Positions 40,184 to 48,836 of a stretch of DNA of 64,000 bases are shown in pieces (position 1 is the stretch's first letter; each line of letters opens with the position of its first letter). Source of the DNA: Streptomyces lucensis JCM 4490 (GTDB lineage: Bacteria > Actinomycetota > Actinomycetes > Streptomycetales > Streptomycetaceae). The translations under genes and the position numbers were made by a program. Where the stretch lies: contig NZ_BMUE01000008.1 of assembly GCF_014650035.1 (NCBI RefSeq), positions 62,001 through 126,000 on the forward strand, written 5' to 3'. The notes under the pieces were generated by a model. The model ran no database searches. It was not told the DNA's origin and worked only from the letters and a program-made list of their open reading frames with translations.

Positions 40184-41638
40184 GTGACCGAGATCGTCGC
40201 GGGGCTGTACATGTCCCCTCTGGAGCTTCTCGCCTTGCTGTGTGCCGTCGCACTGGTGGTGGCGCGCTGGCTTCCTGCCGCTGCCCGCCCACGCGTCACG
40301 ATCGCGGCAGGGACGGTTCTGCTGCTGTCCGCGATCGTGTTGTTTGTGGTGGGGATCCGCTGGCAGATGCTGCCGGTTCTGGCAGGCGCCGCACTCGCGT
40401 TGCCGTTCGCCCTCGCTCCGCTGCTGCGACACCGTACCGGCCGGCCGGCGTGGCGGGCCCGATGGTGGCTGGCGTTGCCGGGGTCGGTGGCCTGCGTCGG
40501 TCTGATTGCCACGGCTCCGGTGACCGCCTGGGCCTTTCCCGTACCCGTCTTCCCCGAGCCGTCGGGCCGTTTCGCGGTCGGCACCCGCGTGGTGCAGTGG
40601 ACCGACCAGCGCCGCCCCGAGAGCTTCACCACCGATCCCCACGACCGGCGCACGGTCGTGGTCCAGCTCTGGTATCCCGCGCAGAAGAGCCCCCAAGGCG
40701 CGCAGCGGGCCCAGTACCTCGGACGCACGGAGCCTGAGGCGCGCACCGTTTCCGCTGCCCTCGCCCGCCAGGTCGGCTTGCCTGGCTTCCTGGTCGGCGG
40801 TGTCACGCGTGCCCACAGCCGTTCGGTCTTCAACGCCCCGGTGGCCGGCGGGGGCGGACGGTTCCCGGTCGTGCTGTTCTCTCCCGGGTCGGGCGGAGTG
40901 CGTACCCAGAACACCGCCTGGGCGGAGGAACTGGCCAGCCACGGCTATGTGGTCGCCGCCCTCGACCACCCATACGACTCCGCCGCCGTCGTCCTTGCCA
41001 ACGGCCGAACGATCCACTCCCAGATCGCCTCCACCGGGCATCGGGACAAGGACGAGGAACTGGCGGTTGGCTGGACGGCTGTCCGGGCCGCCGACCTCGG
41101 TTTCGTTCTCACCCAGCTGGACCGTATGGACCGAGGTGAGATCACCGGCCCGCTGACCGGACGCCTGGACACCGGTCGGGTCGCGGTCACCGGCCACTCC
41201 ATAGGTGGTGCCGCCGCTCTGCAGGCAGCACGGCAGGACCGCCGGTTCGACGCCGTCATCGATCTGGACGGCTACCCTCACGGCCCCACCTCCCCCTCTC
41301 TGCACCAGCCGACGCTCGCGCTCACCCAGGCCATCACCCCGTCAACCGACCCACGGTACCTACCCCGCCTCAGCAAGGCTCTCAAGCTCAGCACCGCGAC
41401 GGGCTACCGGCTCACCATCCCCGGTGCCGCACACCTCACCTTCATGGACGGCCCCCTGTACCTGCCGCCTGTGCCCTCGATAGTCGGCTCCCTGGGCCGC
41501 ACCGAGAGCCCACACGTTGTCGCCGCAACCACTCTGGCCTTCCTGGACACCACCCTGCGGCACGAACCCGGTGACATGGCTGACATCTTGTCGGCCTACG
41601 GCGACCTCAGCGTCTACCACCCGGACAACAGCCGCTGA
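40184..41638 (+). CDS. Membrane-anchored alpha/beta hydrolase (PAF-acetylhydrolase-like)
   Basis: A 484-residue protein; GTG 40184 has GAGGA eight bases upstream (ATG 40211 is the alternative). The first about 120 residues hold several membrane helices (LELLALLCAVALVVARWLPA, ILLLSAIVLFVVG-like, LAGAALALPFALAPLL, ALPGSVACVGLIATAPVTAW). The hydrolase domain has TVVVQLWYPA, FPVVLFSPGSGG, the nucleophile elbow VTGHSIGGAAA with Ser339, IDLDGYP and a C-terminal His in GAAHLTFMD, a complete Ser/Asp/His set. This fits the actinobacterial PAF-acetylhydrolase-like family, probably an outward-facing lipase or esterase. The twin dyads upstream suggest repression. Confidence 0.85.
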   Translation: MTEIVAGLYMSPLELLALLCAVALVVARWLPAAARPRVTIAAGTVLLLSAIVLFVVGIRWQMLPVLAGAALALPFALAPLLRHRTGRPAWRARWWLALPGSVACVGLIATAPVTAWAFPVPVFPEPSGRFAVGTRVVQWTDQRRPESFTTDPHDRRTVVVQLWYPAQKSPQGAQRAQYLGRTEPEARTVSAALARQVGLPGFLVGGVTRAHSRSVFNAPVAGGGGRFPVVLFSPGSGGVRTQNTAWAEELASHGYVVAALDHPYDSAAVVLANGRTIHSQIASTGHRDKDEELAVGWTAVRAADLGFVLTQLDRMDRGEITGPLTGRLDTGRVAVTGHSIGGAAALQAARQDRRFDAVIDLDGYPHGPTSPSLHQPTLALTQAITPSTDPRYLPRLSKALKLSTATGYRLTIPGAAHLTFMDGPLYLPPVPSIVGSLGRTESPHVVAATTLAFLDTTLRHEPGDMADILSAYGDLSVYHPDNSR

Positions 41639-41777
41639 TCAGCCGGGCAGCAAGCAGCCGCTGGCCCAGCCCCTCGGCGAATCTCGACAGCATGAGAGGC
41701 TTTCGCAGCGCTGGCCGAGCGGCCTCGTCGAGGGTTGCGGCCGTCCTGGCGTGACGCGAAGACGACCGGCTAGGGGG

Positions 41778-43088
41778 TCACCTGGGTGGCTGTGACGTGG
41801 CGGGTGTTCGCGCGACGAGGAGGGCGATGTCGTCGGCGTGGTCGGTGGCCATGCCGGCAATGAGTTCGTCGCAGAACGTGTCGAGGTCTTCGCGGGCGAG
41901 GGCCGCGGCGTGCTGTCGTAGGCGGGTCATGCCGTGATGGAGGTCTTCGCCACGGCGTTCGATGAGGCCGTCGGTGTACATGAGCACGGTGGAGCGGGCG
42001 GGCAGAGTCTCGGTCGCGTGGTGGCGCGGGAGAGAAGGGTCGACGCCGAGGAGGAGACCGCGGCCGCCTTCGAGGTAGCGGGTGTCGCCCTCGTGGGTGA
42101 CCAGCAAGGGCGGCGGGTGCCCGGCGCTGGAGTAAGTGATCTTCCAGCCTTCGCGCCCGTTCTCGTCGAGAACGGCGTACAGGCAGGTGGCTGTGGCCTG
42201 CGGGTAGAGGGCGTCGTGCGCGAGGTCGAGGCGGCGCAGGATGTGCCCGGGGGGCTCTTGGCGGTCGCAGCCGATGCCGCGCAGCATGTTGCGCAGCTGG
42301 CTCATGGTGATCGCGGCGCGTAGGTCGTGACCGGTGACGTCACCCATGATCATGGTGGTGCTGCCGTTGGGCAGGGGGAAGCTGTCGTACCAGTCGCCGC
42401 CGACTTCGGCGGTGGTGGCGGCGGGCGCGTAGCGGGCGGCCAGCTGCAGCGGGCCGGTTTGAGCGAGGGTGGGCAGGAGGGAGCGCTGGAGGCGTTCGGC
42501 GATGTGCTGGGTCTCGCGGTACAGGCGGGCGTTGTCCACACCCAGAGCGATGCGGTGGGTCAGGTCCTCCACCATGGCGAGGTCGTCGTAGGTGAGAGGC
42601 GCGCGGTCGGCAGAGCGGCCGATGGTCAGAGCGCCGAGGACCTGTCGGCGAGCGCGTACCGGGGCGACGACGGCGGTATGGGTTTCGAGCTGATCGAACA
42701 TCTCGAGCTGACGGGCGTGCAGCGGGTCGGCGGCCATGTCGGGGCTGGGGATGTCGGCTGCGGTCACCAGCAGGGGGCCGGCGCCGAGGAGCACGCGTGA
42801 GAGCGGACCGGCCGGAACTTCCGGGACGTCGGGCAGCACACCGGTCAAGCCGCCGACCGGCAGTACACCGGGATCGCGGTGGACGACGCTGACCCTGCGG
42901 GGGCGGCCCTCTTCGTCGAGCAGGTCGACCGCACACCAGTCGGCCAGCTGGGGCACCAGGATGCGGCACACCCGACGGACCGCGGCATACGAATCGAGCG
43001 TGCTGGTCATGGCGGTAGTGGTCTCCGCCAGAAGAGTCAGCCGGTCCAGTGCCCGCTGAACCACCTGGTCCACTTCGAAATCGTCCAT
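41778..43088 (-). CDS. GAF-domain PPM (SpoIIE-type) serine phosphatase
   Basis: A 436-residue protein. Residues about 20-175 form a GAF domain (LDSYAAVRRVCRILVPQLAD, VVAPVRARRQVLGALTIGRS). The PPM phosphatase follows: EVGGDWYDSFPLPNGSTTMI then GDVTGHDLRAAITMSQLRNM, YSSAGHPPPLLV, VLMYTDGLIERRGEDL and DDIALLVAR. All four metal-site Asp motifs are recognisable. It belongs to the RsbU/SpoIIE-like group that dephosphorylates anti-anti-sigma factors in stress signalling. A second such phosphatase follows upstream on the same strand, but a 432-base gap makes a shared operon unlikely. Confidence 0.9.
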   Translation of the reverse strand: MDDFEVDQVVQRALDRLTLLAETTTAMTSTLDSYAAVRRVCRILVPQLADWCAVDLLDEEGRPRRVSVVHRDPGVLPVGGLTGVLPDVPEVPAGPLSRVLLGAGPLLVTAADIPSPDMAADPLHARQLEMFDQLETHTAVVAPVRARRQVLGALTIGRSADRAPLTYDDLAMVEDLTHRIALGVDNARLYRETQHIAERLQRSLLPTLAQTGPLQLAARYAPAATTAEVGGDWYDSFPLPNGSTTMIMGDVTGHDLRAAITMSQLRNMLRGIGCDRQEPPGHILRRLDLAHDALYPQATATCLYAVLDENGREGWKITYSSAGHPPPLLVTHEGDTRYLEGGRGLLLGVDPSLPRHHATETLPARSTVLMYTDGLIERRGEDLHHGMTRLRQHAAALAREDLDTFCDELIAGMATDHADDIALLVARTPATSQPPR

Positions 43089-43520
43089 ACCCCCCTCCTT
43101 CCCACCAGGCCCACAAAGGACCGGACACGGCGCGACAGGGCGCGACAGGGCGGCCCCGGGATGGCGTCCGTCCAGAATGCGCAGACCTTGATCGTCTCGC
43201 TGGCTGACCGCCTCTGACCCGTCCGGCGAGGAAGAACAGCGAGGTGGGCCTGGCGGCCTGATCAGCAGACCCGATCAAGACCTTGGTCGTCGCTTCCTCC
43301 CGGAACTCTGCCGGCGAAGAACTCATCGATCAGCCACTCTGCCTGAACCTTGCGGTCGCTCATGGGGCTTCCTCCGCTCCCCCACCAGTCTCGTCACTTC
43401 GATCCGGTGATAGAGCCGGACAGCCCTGTCACCGGGCGCATGGCCTGTCCAGCCGGAAGCATCCGGCCGGCCCGGCAACCTGCGGCGGTCACAGCTGGGG
43501 AGGGAGTGCCCGACGCAGAG
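43089..43520. other. Gap between the two phosphatase genes
   Basis: No clear gene. The minus strand from 43362 reads a possible 33-residue peptide (MSDRKVQAEWLIDEFFAGRV) with a stop at 43261, without a good ribosome-binding site, which may be a gene scrap. No convincing terminator. Confidence 0.3.
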
Positions 43521-44804
43521 TCAGAGGCGAAGGACGACCAGGGCGATGTCGTCGCGGGCGCCGCTGCTGACACCGAGATGGGCGAGGAGGGCGTCGGCGA
43601 GGCGTTCAGGGCTGTAGCGGGGACGTCGGGCAAGCGCGTTGATGAGGTGGTGCAGGCCGGTGTCGATGTCCTCGTCACGGCGTTCGATGAGGCCGTCGGT
43701 GTAGAGCACGAGGGTGTCACCGGGGGTGTAGGACAGGCTCGCCTGGGGGCGGGGAAGGTGTTCGGGGCGGGCGCCCAGCGGGGGGTCCGTGGCCTGGTCG
43801 AGCACGTCGCAGGTGCCGTCCGGGTGGAGCAGGACGGGGGGCGGGTGGCCGGCGCTGCTGTAGGTGATGTGGCGGGCGTGGGGGTCGACGACTGCCTGGA
43901 CCGCGGTGGTGGCCAGCGCGTCCTCCACATCGCGTGCGTACAGGCACAGGACGTCCAGAGCACGGGCGGGGCCGTCCACGGCCCGGGTGCAGGCGGACAG
44001 CGCGCTGCGCAGCATGCCCATGACGGCTGCGGCCTCCAGGCCGTGGCCGACGACGTCGCCGACCGCGACGGCGAATCTGTTTTCGGGCAGGTCGACCACC
44101 TCGTACCAGTCGCCGCACACGTTCAGCGACCCGGTCGCGGGCAGGTAGCGCACCGCGATGTCCTGGTGCCGGGCCAGATGAGGTGAGCGGAGCGTGGCCT
44201 CCTGCAGGGTGACCGCGACCTGGCGTTCCCGGGCATGGGCCTGGCGCAGCTCCTCGTTCAGTCGCTGCAGTTCGCGGGCCCGCGCGTAGAGTTCGACCTC
44301 CATCGCCTCCCTGTCGCCGTGCGCCCTGCCTTCCGTTGGGCGGCGATGGGACAGGATGAACGCGGTCACATCCTCGCCCCGGTGGATGATCCACCTCACC
44401 TGCCCGTCCGGCCCGAGGACCGGGGTGTTGATCGCGGACCACCACCGTTCCTCGAACACACCGGGCTGGCCTGCCACGGGGATGTCGTACTTCTGCGGTG
44501 CCATCGTGTCCGGCTGCTTCCAGCGCAGCACCCACTGCAGGGAGCCGTGAAGATTCCGCACCCCCTCGGCCTCCGGGTCCGCCGGATTCTCGGGGAAAGC
44601 GTCGAACAGGTACCGGCCGAGCAGATCCTCCCGCGTGCGACCGGTCACCCGGCACGCTGCCTCGTTGACAGCGACGATCACCATGTCCGGGCCGAGCACC
44701 ATATAGGGACTGGGAGTAGCGGCGAACAACGCCTCGTAGTCGATCGCCGGCCCCACCACACGCTGCGGCCGCGCGTCCTCACCGGGGAGGTCCTCGTCCC
44801 TCAC
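43521..44804 (-). CDS. PAS-domain PPM (SpoIIE-type) serine phosphatase
   Basis: A 427-residue protein. An N-terminal PAS domain (YEALFAATPSPYMVLGPDMV, NEAACRVTGRTREDLLGRYL, WWSAINTPVLGPDGQVRWII) is joined by a coiled-coil linker (ELYARARELQRLNEELRQAH) to a PPM domain (VCGDWYEVVDLPENRFAVAV, GDVVGHGLEAAAVMGMLRSA, YSSAGHPPPVLL, VLYTDGLIERRDEDI, GARDDIALVVLRL). It differs from its neighbour by using PAS instead of GAF as sensor. Likely input to the sigma-B-like partner-switching network. The start at ATG 44804 lacks a strong ribosome-binding site. Confidence 0.9.
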   Translation of the reverse strand: MRDEDLPGEDARPQRVVGPAIDYEALFAATPSPYMVLGPDMVIVAVNEAACRVTGRTREDLLGRYLFDAFPENPADPEAEGVRNLHGSLQWVLRWKQPDTMAPQKYDIPVAGQPGVFEERWWSAINTPVLGPDGQVRWIIHRGEDVTAFILSHRRPTEGRAHGDREAMEVELYARARELQRLNEELRQAHARERQVAVTLQEATLRSPHLARHQDIAVRYLPATGSLNVCGDWYEVVDLPENRFAVAVGDVVGHGLEAAAVMGMLRSALSACTRAVDGPARALDVLCLYARDVEDALATTAVQAVVDPHARHITYSSAGHPPPVLLHPDGTCDVLDQATDPPLGARPEHLPRPQASLSYTPGDTLVLYTDGLIERRDEDIDTGLHHLINALARRPRYSPERLADALLAHLGVSSGARDDIALVVLRL

Positions 44805-44939
44805 CCCTCCGTTCTACCGTGCACCGGCGCTCCCGGCAGCCTGCAGCTCGTTGCGGCTGCCACTGGGTTCAGCCCTGAGTGGAGGATGGCCTTGCGGCCG
44901 CGGCCCCTTCATCGGCTGATCAGCCACGGCCGGGAGCGG

Positions 44940-45260
44940 TCAGGATGCGGCGGGTACCGCCGCATCCAGGCCGTGAGAGGCGACGACCTGTGCGCTGCCG
45001 TCGGCCAGCCGGTAGGACGGCCCCACCACGCCGAGGCAGCCGGCGGCCGCCATCTCGGCCAGGACGCGGGAACGTTCCAGCAGCAAGTCCACGGTGTGCT
45101 CGATGTGCTCGGCCAGGATCTCTTCGGCCTGGTCGCGTCCGGCGGCGCGGGCTGCCAGCACGCTCGCAGTGACCCGCTCGACAACGTCCGCGGTGCGCAC
45201 GACGAACAAGTCGCTCAGGCCGCGGTCGAGCCGGTGACGCAGGATCGCCCGGAGCACAGC
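44940..45260 (-). pseudogene. Beta-carbonic anhydrase with the zinc-site core deleted
   Basis: The frame reads GSGSSAVLRAILRHRLDRGL, SDLFVVRTA, then jumps directly to DVVERVTASVLAARAAGRDQ, AEEILAEHIEHTVDLLLERS, CLGVVGPSYRLADGSAQVV. These are the front (DLFVVR) and rear parts of a beta-carbonic anhydrase; the central region with the His and Cys zinc ligands (the EYAVEHL to GHSxCGA stretch) is missing, consistent with an in-frame deletion of roughly 60 residues. The first catalytic Cys region is also unclear. Inactive as carbonic anhydrase. Confidence 0.55.
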
Positions 45261-45434
45261 GGACGAGCCAGACCCTGGCCACGCCCATGACATCACGGCG
45301 ACCACATCACTTGCAGGGCGCCGCACCACGGCTCCGCACCACGATTTCGCGCTCTCTCCGGTCTCCTCCACTGCCGAGAGCGCCTCGCCGCGCAGTGTGG
45401 GGTGACCATGAGATGACCGGGGGATGCAGGTGGC

Positions 45435-45677
45435 ATGGCGCCTGAAGGCTGGGGCTTCCTGATCACGTTAGGACTGTTCTTCGGGATACCGCTGACTTTG
45501 CTGCTCGTGGCCTGGGCAGCGCTTCGGGAGGGATCGCGGTGGTGGGTGTGGGGCCTGCGCATGGTCGCATCCGGGGCGGGCCTGACGGCTCTCTGGCTCG
45601 GCATCCGCTGGATCGCCATCAAGCAAGGTGCTTGTGTGCACGACGGCCGGTGCGCGCAGGACATCGAGGCGCCATGA
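45435..45677 (+). CDS. Small two-helix membrane protein
   Basis: An 80-residue protein from ATG 45435, preceded by GATGCAGGTGGC. Two membrane helices (WGFLITLGLFFGIPLTLLLV, VASGAGLTALWLGIRWIAIK) are followed by a short tail with two Cys (ACVHDGRCAQD). Function unknown. It converges on the ATP-binding protein gene on the other strand, with 16 bases between the stops. Confidence 0.55.
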   Translation: MAPEGWGFLITLGLFFGIPLTLLLVAWAALREGSRWWVWGLRMVASGAGLTALWLGIRWIAIKQGACVHDGRCAQDIEAP

Positions 45678-45693
45678 GGCGAGGCCGGGCGTT

Positions 45694-45984
45694 CTACAGG
45701 GGCCGGTGTCCGGCAATGACGCCGCCGGGGTCGTCGGCCAGGGTGATGCGGGCGGTGATGCGTTTGCCGACCGCCTCGCGGTGCGCTTCGAAGCTCTGGG
45801 CGATGGCCATGACGATCTCCAGGCCGTGCTGTCCGACCCGGCCGACGTCTGCGGCCCGGGCGATGGGCAGCTGAGGGTCCGAGTCCCACACCACGACCTC
45901 GACCGCGCCATCGGTGATCCGCAGGTCCAGCAGCACTGGGCCGGGGGCATACTTGCGGGCGTTGGTGACCAGCTCGCTCACCAC
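45694..45984 (-). CDS. RsbW-like histidine-kinase-type ATPase, N-terminally truncated
   Basis: From GTG 45984 the ORF has 96 residues: VSELVTNARKYAPGPVLLDL is the N-box, VEVVVWDSDPQLPIARA the G1 box, RVGQHGLEIVMAIAQSFEA the G2 region. This is the GHKL ATPase fold of anti-sigma/serine kinases of the RsbW type that pair with PPM phosphatases. The same frame continues upstream (RRAARTPEAALTLRQHLTQL) to about 46057, then meets foreign IS5 sequence, so the native N-terminal strand and start are lost. It lies 0.9 kb from the phosphatase pair, which may be a relevant partnership. Probably weakly functional or dead. Confidence 0.6.
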   Translation of the reverse strand: MVSELVTNARKYAPGPVLLDLRITDGAVEVVVWDSDPQLPIARAADVGRVGQHGLEIVMAIAQSFEAHREAVGKRITARITLADDPGGVIAGHRPL

Positions 45985-46049
45985 CAGCTGGGTGAGGTGC
46001 TGCCGCAGCGTGAGCGCCGCTTCCGGTGTCCGGGCCGCACGCCGTTGCC

Positions 46050-46135
46050 GGACACAGCCCGTTCGCGTTCCTACTGACCTGCGGCAACCGCAACGGCGTC
46101 ACCCAGCTGATGCCCCTACTCGACGCGATCCCGCC
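46050..46135 (+). pseudogene. IS5-family transposase scrap
   Basis: The frame reads HSPFAFLLTCGNRNGVTQLM, PLLDAIPP, the conserved central segment of IS5-group transposases (LTGGNRNDVTQLLPLLDAI). Only about 28 residues survive. It abuts the truncated N-terminus of the RsbW-like gene, so the insertion probably caused that truncation. Confidence 0.6.
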
Positions 46136-46273
46136 GGCGTACTTGGCCTTCCGCCGGTTCTCCCGAGGGTTCTTGGACAGGTCCGACGACGTACGGATCA
46201 CGTCTGATCCGATCCCCAAATCCCACCACACGTGAGACAGTTCAGGCCGGAGACGGCGAGGAGGATGCGAAGG

Positions 46274-46705
46274 ATGTCCACGTGGAACGGATTCGGCACC
46301 ACGTATCGGGGCTTCAGCTACCCGAATCGTGACGGCAGCCACCACGCCACCCAGTGGGCCGTGCTGCTCTTTCTGCCAGTGATCCCCTTGCGTCGGCATC
46401 GCCTGACCGTCGGCGACTCGTCCTACACACAGTACGGGAACGGCAGTACCTCGGTCACCCATTACGCGGTGCACGAGGAGACGCCGCTGGTCGGTGGGGA
46501 GATCCTGCGCACATATCTGACCTGGTGGGTCATCGGCCCGCTGATCGTTTTCGGGCCCCCCGCACTGGCGCTGGTGCTCGTCGGCGACGGCATCGGATTC
46601 ATGACCTATTTCCTCCTCCTGGCAAGCTGCGTCGCCTGGTGCATCTGGGTGGGAGCGGCTATCGAGAAGCGCAACCGCAGGGAGCGCGCGCTGCCTCCGG
46701 GGTAG
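46274..46705 (+). CDS. Two-helix membrane protein of unknown function
   Basis: A 143-residue protein from ATG 46274 with GGCGAGGAGG about ten bases upstream. The N-terminal soluble part (STWNGFGTTYRGFSYPNRDG, ATQWAVLLFLPVIPLRRHRL) contains a conserved GFGTxYxG pattern seen in actinobacterial and proteobacterial small membrane proteins. Two membrane helices follow (LTWWVIGPLIVFGPPALALV, MTYFLLLASCVAWCIWVGAA) and a basic tail. No domain of known function recognised. It stands alone. Confidence 0.65.
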   Translation: MSTWNGFGTTYRGFSYPNRDGSHHATQWAVLLFLPVIPLRRHRLTVGDSSYTQYGNGSTSVTHYAVHEETPLVGGEILRTYLTWWVIGPLIVFGPPALALVLVGDGIGFMTYFLLLASCVAWCIWVGAAIEKRNRRERALPPG

Positions 46706-46734
46706 CCACTCCCGTCTCCTTCACAACGGCTGAC

Positions 46735-47110
46735 GCAATGAGCTGAGTTGTCGGTGTGTGATCAGGCAGCAGGCGAGTTTGAGGAACGCTTCCTGGATGT
46801 CGGCTCTGCTTTCCCATCGGATCCGCAGGCGCCGGAAGCCGTGCAGCCACGCGAAGCTTCTCCCGATCCCCCAGCGGTAGGTGCCCAGTCCGGTGCCGTG
46901 CCGTGTTCCACGGCGGGCGATGGCTGGCCCGTAGCCACGTTCGCGGCCGTGATCGCGGTAGATGTTGTGGTCGTAGCGGATCGGCTCGGGGACGAAGGTG
47001 TCCAGAGCCGCAGCGAGTTCGGTGAACTTTGCCTTCCACTCGGCCTCGCCGTTCAGTGCCCCCGAACCCGCTCCCCCGAGCTTCACCTCGGTGCCGTCTG
47101 GCAGGAGCTC
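46735..47110 (-). pseudogene. IS5-family transposase C-terminus joined to an unknown scrap
   Basis: Leftwards: LLPDGTEVKLGGAGSGALNG, EAEWKAKFTELAAALDTFVP (unknown, from about 47110), then after GYGPAIARRGTRHGTGLGTY the text is IS5 transposase: RWGIGRSFAWLHGFRRLRIR, WESRADIQEAFLKLACCLIT. The junction is near 46965. The catalytic Glu position in the RxxERxxAWLH motif reads Gly here (GIGRSFAWLH). Confidence 0.65.
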
Positions 47111-47306
47111 GCTGGCCGCCGGGTCCGGGCAGGGCAGCCCTGCTGCTCGATGTCAGCGACGTCAGTTCTCGTCGGCGAGCGCGGTCGCCGTAGCGCCGGC
47201 CGTGAAGCCACGCAGCCGGTTCGGCATCGGACACCGCCGGTAACTCCGGTCACACGGACGTGCCCGCGACGGGCCCGGCAACCCACGCCGGGCCATGGAG
47301 GTCGAG

Positions 47307-47750
47307 TCACCCGGCGCGCTGGGTTGTCTCCCCCGCCTGAGCGGGTACGGCGGGCAGGGAGACGGTGCAGGAGGCGCAGCGTCGGGCCTGGGCTGGTACG
47401 GGGCTGAGGCATTCGGGGCAGTCTCGTTTGGGAGCCTGGACGTCCTGGTGCGGGGCAAGGCGTTCGTGGAGCTTGTTGATCGGGAGCACGACCAGGAAGT
47501 ACAGGGCGCTGGCGAGGAGGAGGAAGCTGATCGCCGCGTTGACGAAGGCGCCGTAGGGGAACTTGGTGGCGCCTACGGTGAAGGTCTTGCGGCTCACGTC
47601 GCCGGTGGCGCCGGTGGCCAGCCCGACCAGTGGTGTCAGGAAGGCGCTGACGAAGCCGTTCACCACGGCGGTGAACGCTGCCCCGATGACGATGCCGACG
47701 GCCAGGTCGACCACGTTGCCGCGCAGGATGAAGCTGCGGAAACCCTTCAC
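47307..47750 (-). CDS. mscL: Large-conductance mechanosensitive channel MscL with a zinc-ribbon tail
   Basis: A 147-residue protein. The N-terminus MKGFRSFILRGNVVDLAVGI and helix 1 (VIGAAFTAVVNGFVSAFLTP) are signature MscL; the second helix is NAAISFLLLASALYFLVVLP. It forms a pentameric tension-gated pore that releases solutes under osmotic downshock. Unusually, the C-terminus carries four cysteines as CPEC and CASC in DCPECLSPVPAQARRCASCT, a zinc-ribbon-like end in place of the usual helical bundle. A start at ATG 47750 is supported by GAGAAGG upstream (reading the complement). Confidence 0.92.
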   Translation of the reverse strand: MKGFRSFILRGNVVDLAVGIVIGAAFTAVVNGFVSAFLTPLVGLATGATGDVSRKTFTVGATKFPYGAFVNAAISFLLLASALYFLVVLPINKLHERLAPHQDVQAPKRDCPECLSPVPAQARRCASCTVSLPAVPAQAGETTQRAG

Positions 47751-47961
47751 CTTCTCACCCCTAAGAGGCTCTTGACGTCGACGGGCGGCACCGAAAGCGC
47801 GGTCAGCCCACCACCTGCACCTCGGATGCCCTGCCGCTCCTCACCCATGCCGGCTCCGCCGCGCGGCGCGGTGATGTACCAGTTCACCAAGTGGCGCGAC
47901 GACGGCCAACCATCCATGACCTGCTGCGCTGCAGGTTCGCTGTGACCGCTGAGCGTTGAGG

Positions 47962-48447
47962 TCAGCCGCTGGTGAGTATCGGGCCGGCCGAAGCAGAGAG
48001 TGTCTGGTGAGCGTGGGGGCAGGGCGTGGCAGAAGTGGTTGTGGGAATGCGCATCCGGCGCAGGAGATCACGGGTGGTGCGCTTGTGCAGCGTGCTGAGC
48101 CAGGTCAGTCCCGGATGGCGGGAGCGTAGGTGTGACAGCGCGCGGGTGCCCAGGCCGGTGCTGTGGAAGCGCTCGTCGATGACGACCGCGGTGATGACAC
48201 CCTGGGCGCAGTCAGTGCAGATCCGGTACCGGACCTGGCCGACGACCTGGCGGGTGTGCACGAGGAGCAGGCATTCGTCGCCCGGGCCGGGTTCGTCCGG
48301 GATGTGCGTGGACAGGAAGTCGATTGCCCGGTAGACGAGGACGCGGCGGCGCAGGCGGCCGGTGCGCCGGCCTCGGCGTGAGTGCTTGGCGCCATCGTGA
48401 CCGGGCGGCGGTGTCTCGGCTGTGGGACGCGCATGTAGTCCGTGCAT
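47962..48447 (-). CDS. GNAT-like acetyltransferase
   Basis: A 161-residue protein from ATG 48447. The N-terminus is basic. The core reads FLSTHIPDEPGPGDECLLLV, RQVVGQVRYRICTDCAQGVI, AVVIDERFHSTGLGTRALSH, LRSRHPGLTW, with the GNAT acetyl-CoA motif in RFHSTGLGTRAL. The substrate is unknown; a CTDC pair might bind metal. The ATG overlaps, on the opposite strand, the start of the DUF4328 remnant, so the two share a divergent start region of almost no length. Confidence 0.6.
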   Translation of the reverse strand: MHGLHARPTAETPPPGHDGAKHSRRGRRTGRLRRRVLVYRAIDFLSTHIPDEPGPGDECLLLVHTRQVVGQVRYRICTDCAQGVITAVVIDERFHSTGLGTRALSHLRSRHPGLTWLSTLHKRTTRDLLRRMRIPTTTSATPCPHAHQTLSASAGPILTSG

Positions 48448-48742
48448 GACGTCTCGTGTGCCCGAACAGCCGACAGATACCCGTTTCAGCCCGCGGGGCA
48501 CCCAGGTCAAGTCCTGGTGGACGCTGTGGATCGTCCCGCTCCTGGCCGACCGGGCGGCGGAATGACGGTACGACAGCGTCCGAGGGGTGGTGAGCCGGCG
48601 GCATGTCCTCCGGCAGATGCTGGTCGCCGACGTCCTCGACGCCGCGGCCGCCGTGCTTGCCGTACTGGTCGTACTCATGGTGACCAGCATGCAGCACGAG
48701 AGGGTCCTTGCCGGTCCCGTCTTCGTCCCGGCTCTTGGCTAG
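48446..48742 (+). pseudogene. DUF4328 membrane protein, C-terminal part with an internal stop
   Basis: The frame reads RFSPRGTQVKSWWTLWIVPL, LADRAAE, then TGA (48563), then continues in the same frame RYDSVRGVVSRRHVLRQMLV, ADVLDAAAAVLAVLVVLMVT, SMQHERVLAGPVFVPALG to TAG 48740. The WW-TLW and LDAAAAVLAVLVV helices match the C-terminal membrane part of DUF4328 proteins. A single stop codon splits it and the front is missing. Confidence 0.55.
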
Positions 48743-48836
48743 CAGGAAGAGGACGGGATGGGGATGTCCTCGTACGGGGTAGGCGAGCTGGACGACGCGG
48801 GGCGGCCCGGCGCGCTGCTCGAGGGAGGGTCAACGT

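Noticed and set aside
39459-40292. A 277-codon minus-strand frame across the gap before the hydrolase
   Set aside because: It mixes antisense tpg, low-complexity and hydrolase-antisense text. Only short strings look protein-like and no start is convincing.
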